Source: an uncultured Muribaculaceae bacterium (lineage in GTDB: Bacteria > Bacteroidota > Bacteroidia > Bacteroidales > Muribaculaceae). Taken from it: a stretch of DNA of 64,000 bases. The stretch spans positions 1 to 64,000 of the forward strand of contig CAJUKX010000014.1 of NCBI GenBank assembly GCA_910586975.1. The letters are read 5' to 3'. A model generated the notes under the pieces. It worked only from the letters and a program-made list of their open reading frames with translations. It was not told the origin of the DNA and did not search any database. Positions within the stretch are counted from its first letter, which is position 1. Each line of letters begins with the position of its first letter. The position numbers were made by a program, and so were the translations under genes. Of the stretch, positions 62,766 through 64,000 are shown in pieces.

Positions 62766-64000
62766 AGCTCATCAAGGTTATTATAAAGATTCTGAAGGAA
62801 AGCTTTAACATAGCGGGCATTGCCATCGTCTCCGCCAATCACTCTGTCTTCACGTGTGGAAATTATTGTAGTATCGGCCGGACTGATTATTGCTGCAAAA
62901 TCCGGTTCACAGAAGAATGCGTAATGAGCGCTATGATTGTCAAACATATTTTTGCTCATCGTAAATTCTGAAGCATCAACACTCAACAAGCCAAGCAATG
63001 TGGCTGCAATATCAGACTGCACACCTACTGTGCGTATCCTGCTCCCTGTACACGACGAATCAACAGCACCACCGGTAATGACCAAAGGTATCTTATGGCG
63101 CTCAACCGGGTCGATAAGTCCTTTAGGGAAAGCGCCCCAATGATCCGGAACTATCACGAGCAAAGACCTGTCCCACCGAGGAGTAGCTTTGAGGCTGTCT
63201 ACAAATGCGCCCATGCACGAATCGGCATATTCAAACGCCACAGCACGCTGATTATCAAATCGATGCGATTGAAACGGAACTTCAAAAGGCTCGTGACTGC
63301 TTGAAGTCTGTATCACCGTGAGTTTGGGTTGAGAATCATTGTCGTTCTTGACATCAGCCCATACTCGCTGCCACAATCTGTCATCGTGGGCACCCCATTT
63401 GCTCAATCGTTCGTTGAGGGGAAAATCGCTGTCAGATATGATAGTCTCGAACTTTGAGGATACAAGATAAGCTTTCTGATTGACAAAATTAATGTCGCCG
63501 CCATAATAATAACCGCTTCGGTAACCGGCCTTTTCAACCAGACTTTGCGATATTGATGGAAGTTGTTCGGCCTTGTCTACAAACTTCATAACCGAAGTTG
63601 ACGGTTGAGCCGGATATCCGCTTAGAATCGAAGGTATGGCGCGGTCTGTACGGAAACTGTTGGCATAAAAATTATCAAACAACACACCCTCACGGGCTAT
63701 CGAGTCGTAGTGCATAGCCACAGAATCACCTCCAAGCGACGGCATAAGATGACTTGAAAAACTTTCAAGGATAATGATATACACATCAGGCTTATCCACT
63801 CCGTCCCTCAGTTTTATGAATGTAGTATCAGAAGCCGACTCATCGGGTTCATTAAGCGCTTTTATCGCGGCTGATAAATCCGAGTCATTATCGAAATATC
63901 TGAACTGCTTGGAAAAGTCGCTTGAGTGCATAGCCGAGTACATCAGTGAGAACATCGGATTTACAGCGGCGTGATTCATGCGGGAATTTGTGCTGAAATA
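62762..64000 (-). CDS. LtaS-like sulfatase-fold membrane enzyme (5' part outside the window)
   Basis: The C-terminal 412 residues of a phosphoglycerol-transferase/LtaS-type enzyme. The reading frame continues through the window edge without a stop (YFSTNSR precedes Met at 63979), so the N-terminal membrane helices lie outside. The nucleophile Thr is likely in NSFRTDRAIPSI. Metal ligands are visible in DNFYAN, WGAHDDRLW and VPDHWG. It could transfer a phosphoglycerol or phosphoethanolamine group to a membrane lipid or glycan, which would fit the coupled PAP2 phosphatase. Confidence 0.85.
   Translation of the reverse strand, partial: YFSTNSRMNHAAVNPMFSLMYSAMHSSDFSKQFRYFDNDSDLSAAIKALNEPDESASDTTFIKLRDGVDKPDVYIIILESFSSHLMPSLGGDSVAMHYDSIAREGVLFDNFYANSFRTDRAIPSILSGYPAQPSTSVMKFVDKAEQLPSISQSLVEKAGYRSGYYYGGDINFVNQKAYLVSSKFETIISDSDFPLNERLSKWGAHDDRLWQRVWADVKNDNDSQPKLTVIQTSSSHEPFEVPFQSHRFDNQRAVAFEYADSCMGAFVDSLKATPRWDRSLLVIVPDHWGAFPKGLIDPVERHKIPLVITGGAVDSSCTGSRIRTVGVQSDIAATLLGLLSVDASEFTMSKNMFDNHSAHYAFFCEPDFAAIISPADTTIISTREDRVIGGDDGNARYVKAFLQNLYNNLDEL

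Noticed and set aside
1..64000. CRISPR arrays, rRNA or tRNA genes
   Set aside because: No regularly spaced direct repeats and no tRNA-like cloverleaf or rRNA motif were noticed in any intergenic region. Intergenic gaps are mostly under 300 bases, and the two longer ones are filled largely by the MITE-like repeats.

Overview
The window looks like chromosomal DNA of a Bacteroidales bacterium, most likely a Muribaculaceae-type gut commensal. The phylum call rests on repeated promoter boxes of the Bacteroidetes TAnnTTTG type, the near absence of Shine-Dalgarno sequences, and family-typical genes: class III FBPase, class 1B PyrD/PyrK, a CarboxypepD_reg TonB receptor, and an ammonia lyase that resembles the Flavobacterium tyrosine ammonia-lyase. 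The family-level placement is inference. No rRNA, tRNA or CRISPR array was seen.

Layout. 1-12 kb is core metabolism and proteostasis: an EamA permease, fbp, clpP-clpX, recQ, a kinase-RapZ_C fusion paired with a MurU-like nucleotidyltransferase (probable amino-sugar recycling), and pyrK-pyrD. 12-18 kb is a tripartite RND efflux operon that ends in a small PII-like gene. 18-30 kb holds a Fur-family regulator, purA, a DUF1015 gene, trpS, a leftward run udk-lptB-TonB receptor-FNT channel, an MlaE/MlaF-type ABC pair and holB. At 30.3-32 kb a probable small insertion carries an AlbA_2/Schlafen-like ATP-binding protein and a truncated gene butted against the holB stop codon.

The centrepiece is 32.1-55.8 kb: about 24 leftward genes, mostly overlapping or separated by fewer than 15 bases. 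They form an aryl polyene or flexirubin-like type II polyketide pathway. An aromatic amino acid ammonia-lyase (probably tyrosine to 4-coumarate) and a PaaK-type adenylating enzyme could supply the starter. Two ACPs, three ketosynthases with intact Cys-His-His triads, a chain-length-factor-like partner, a ketosynthase-like small protein, a ketoreductase and two hotdog dehydratases could build the polyene. An O-methyltransferase, a GT2-acyltransferase fusion, an LpxL-like acyltransferase, a LolA-like carrier and an MMPL exporter could decorate it, attach it to lipid and place it in the outer membrane. DarA/DarB-like resorcinol enzymes are absent, so an aryl polyene lipid is likelier than a true flexirubin. 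Unusual points are the MMPL exporter fused to an acyltransferase and a methyltransferase-like domain, a CrtI-like oxidoreductase, two embedded serine esterases, and a hairpin in the leader of the first gene.

56-64 kb holds a WG-repeat-like protein, a DUF2130 protein, a flavin reductase, a DUF362 protein, an ECF sigma factor with a membrane partner, a GNAT acetyltransferase, a small orphan gene, a PAP2 phosphatase and an LtaS-like sulfatase-fold enzyme cut by the window edge.

Two copies of a 342-343 bp element with 31-32 bp terminal inverted repeats lie at 7581-7922 and 27287-27629. Each ends 7-12 bases before a start codon, so each probably forms or rewires the leader of the gene behind it.
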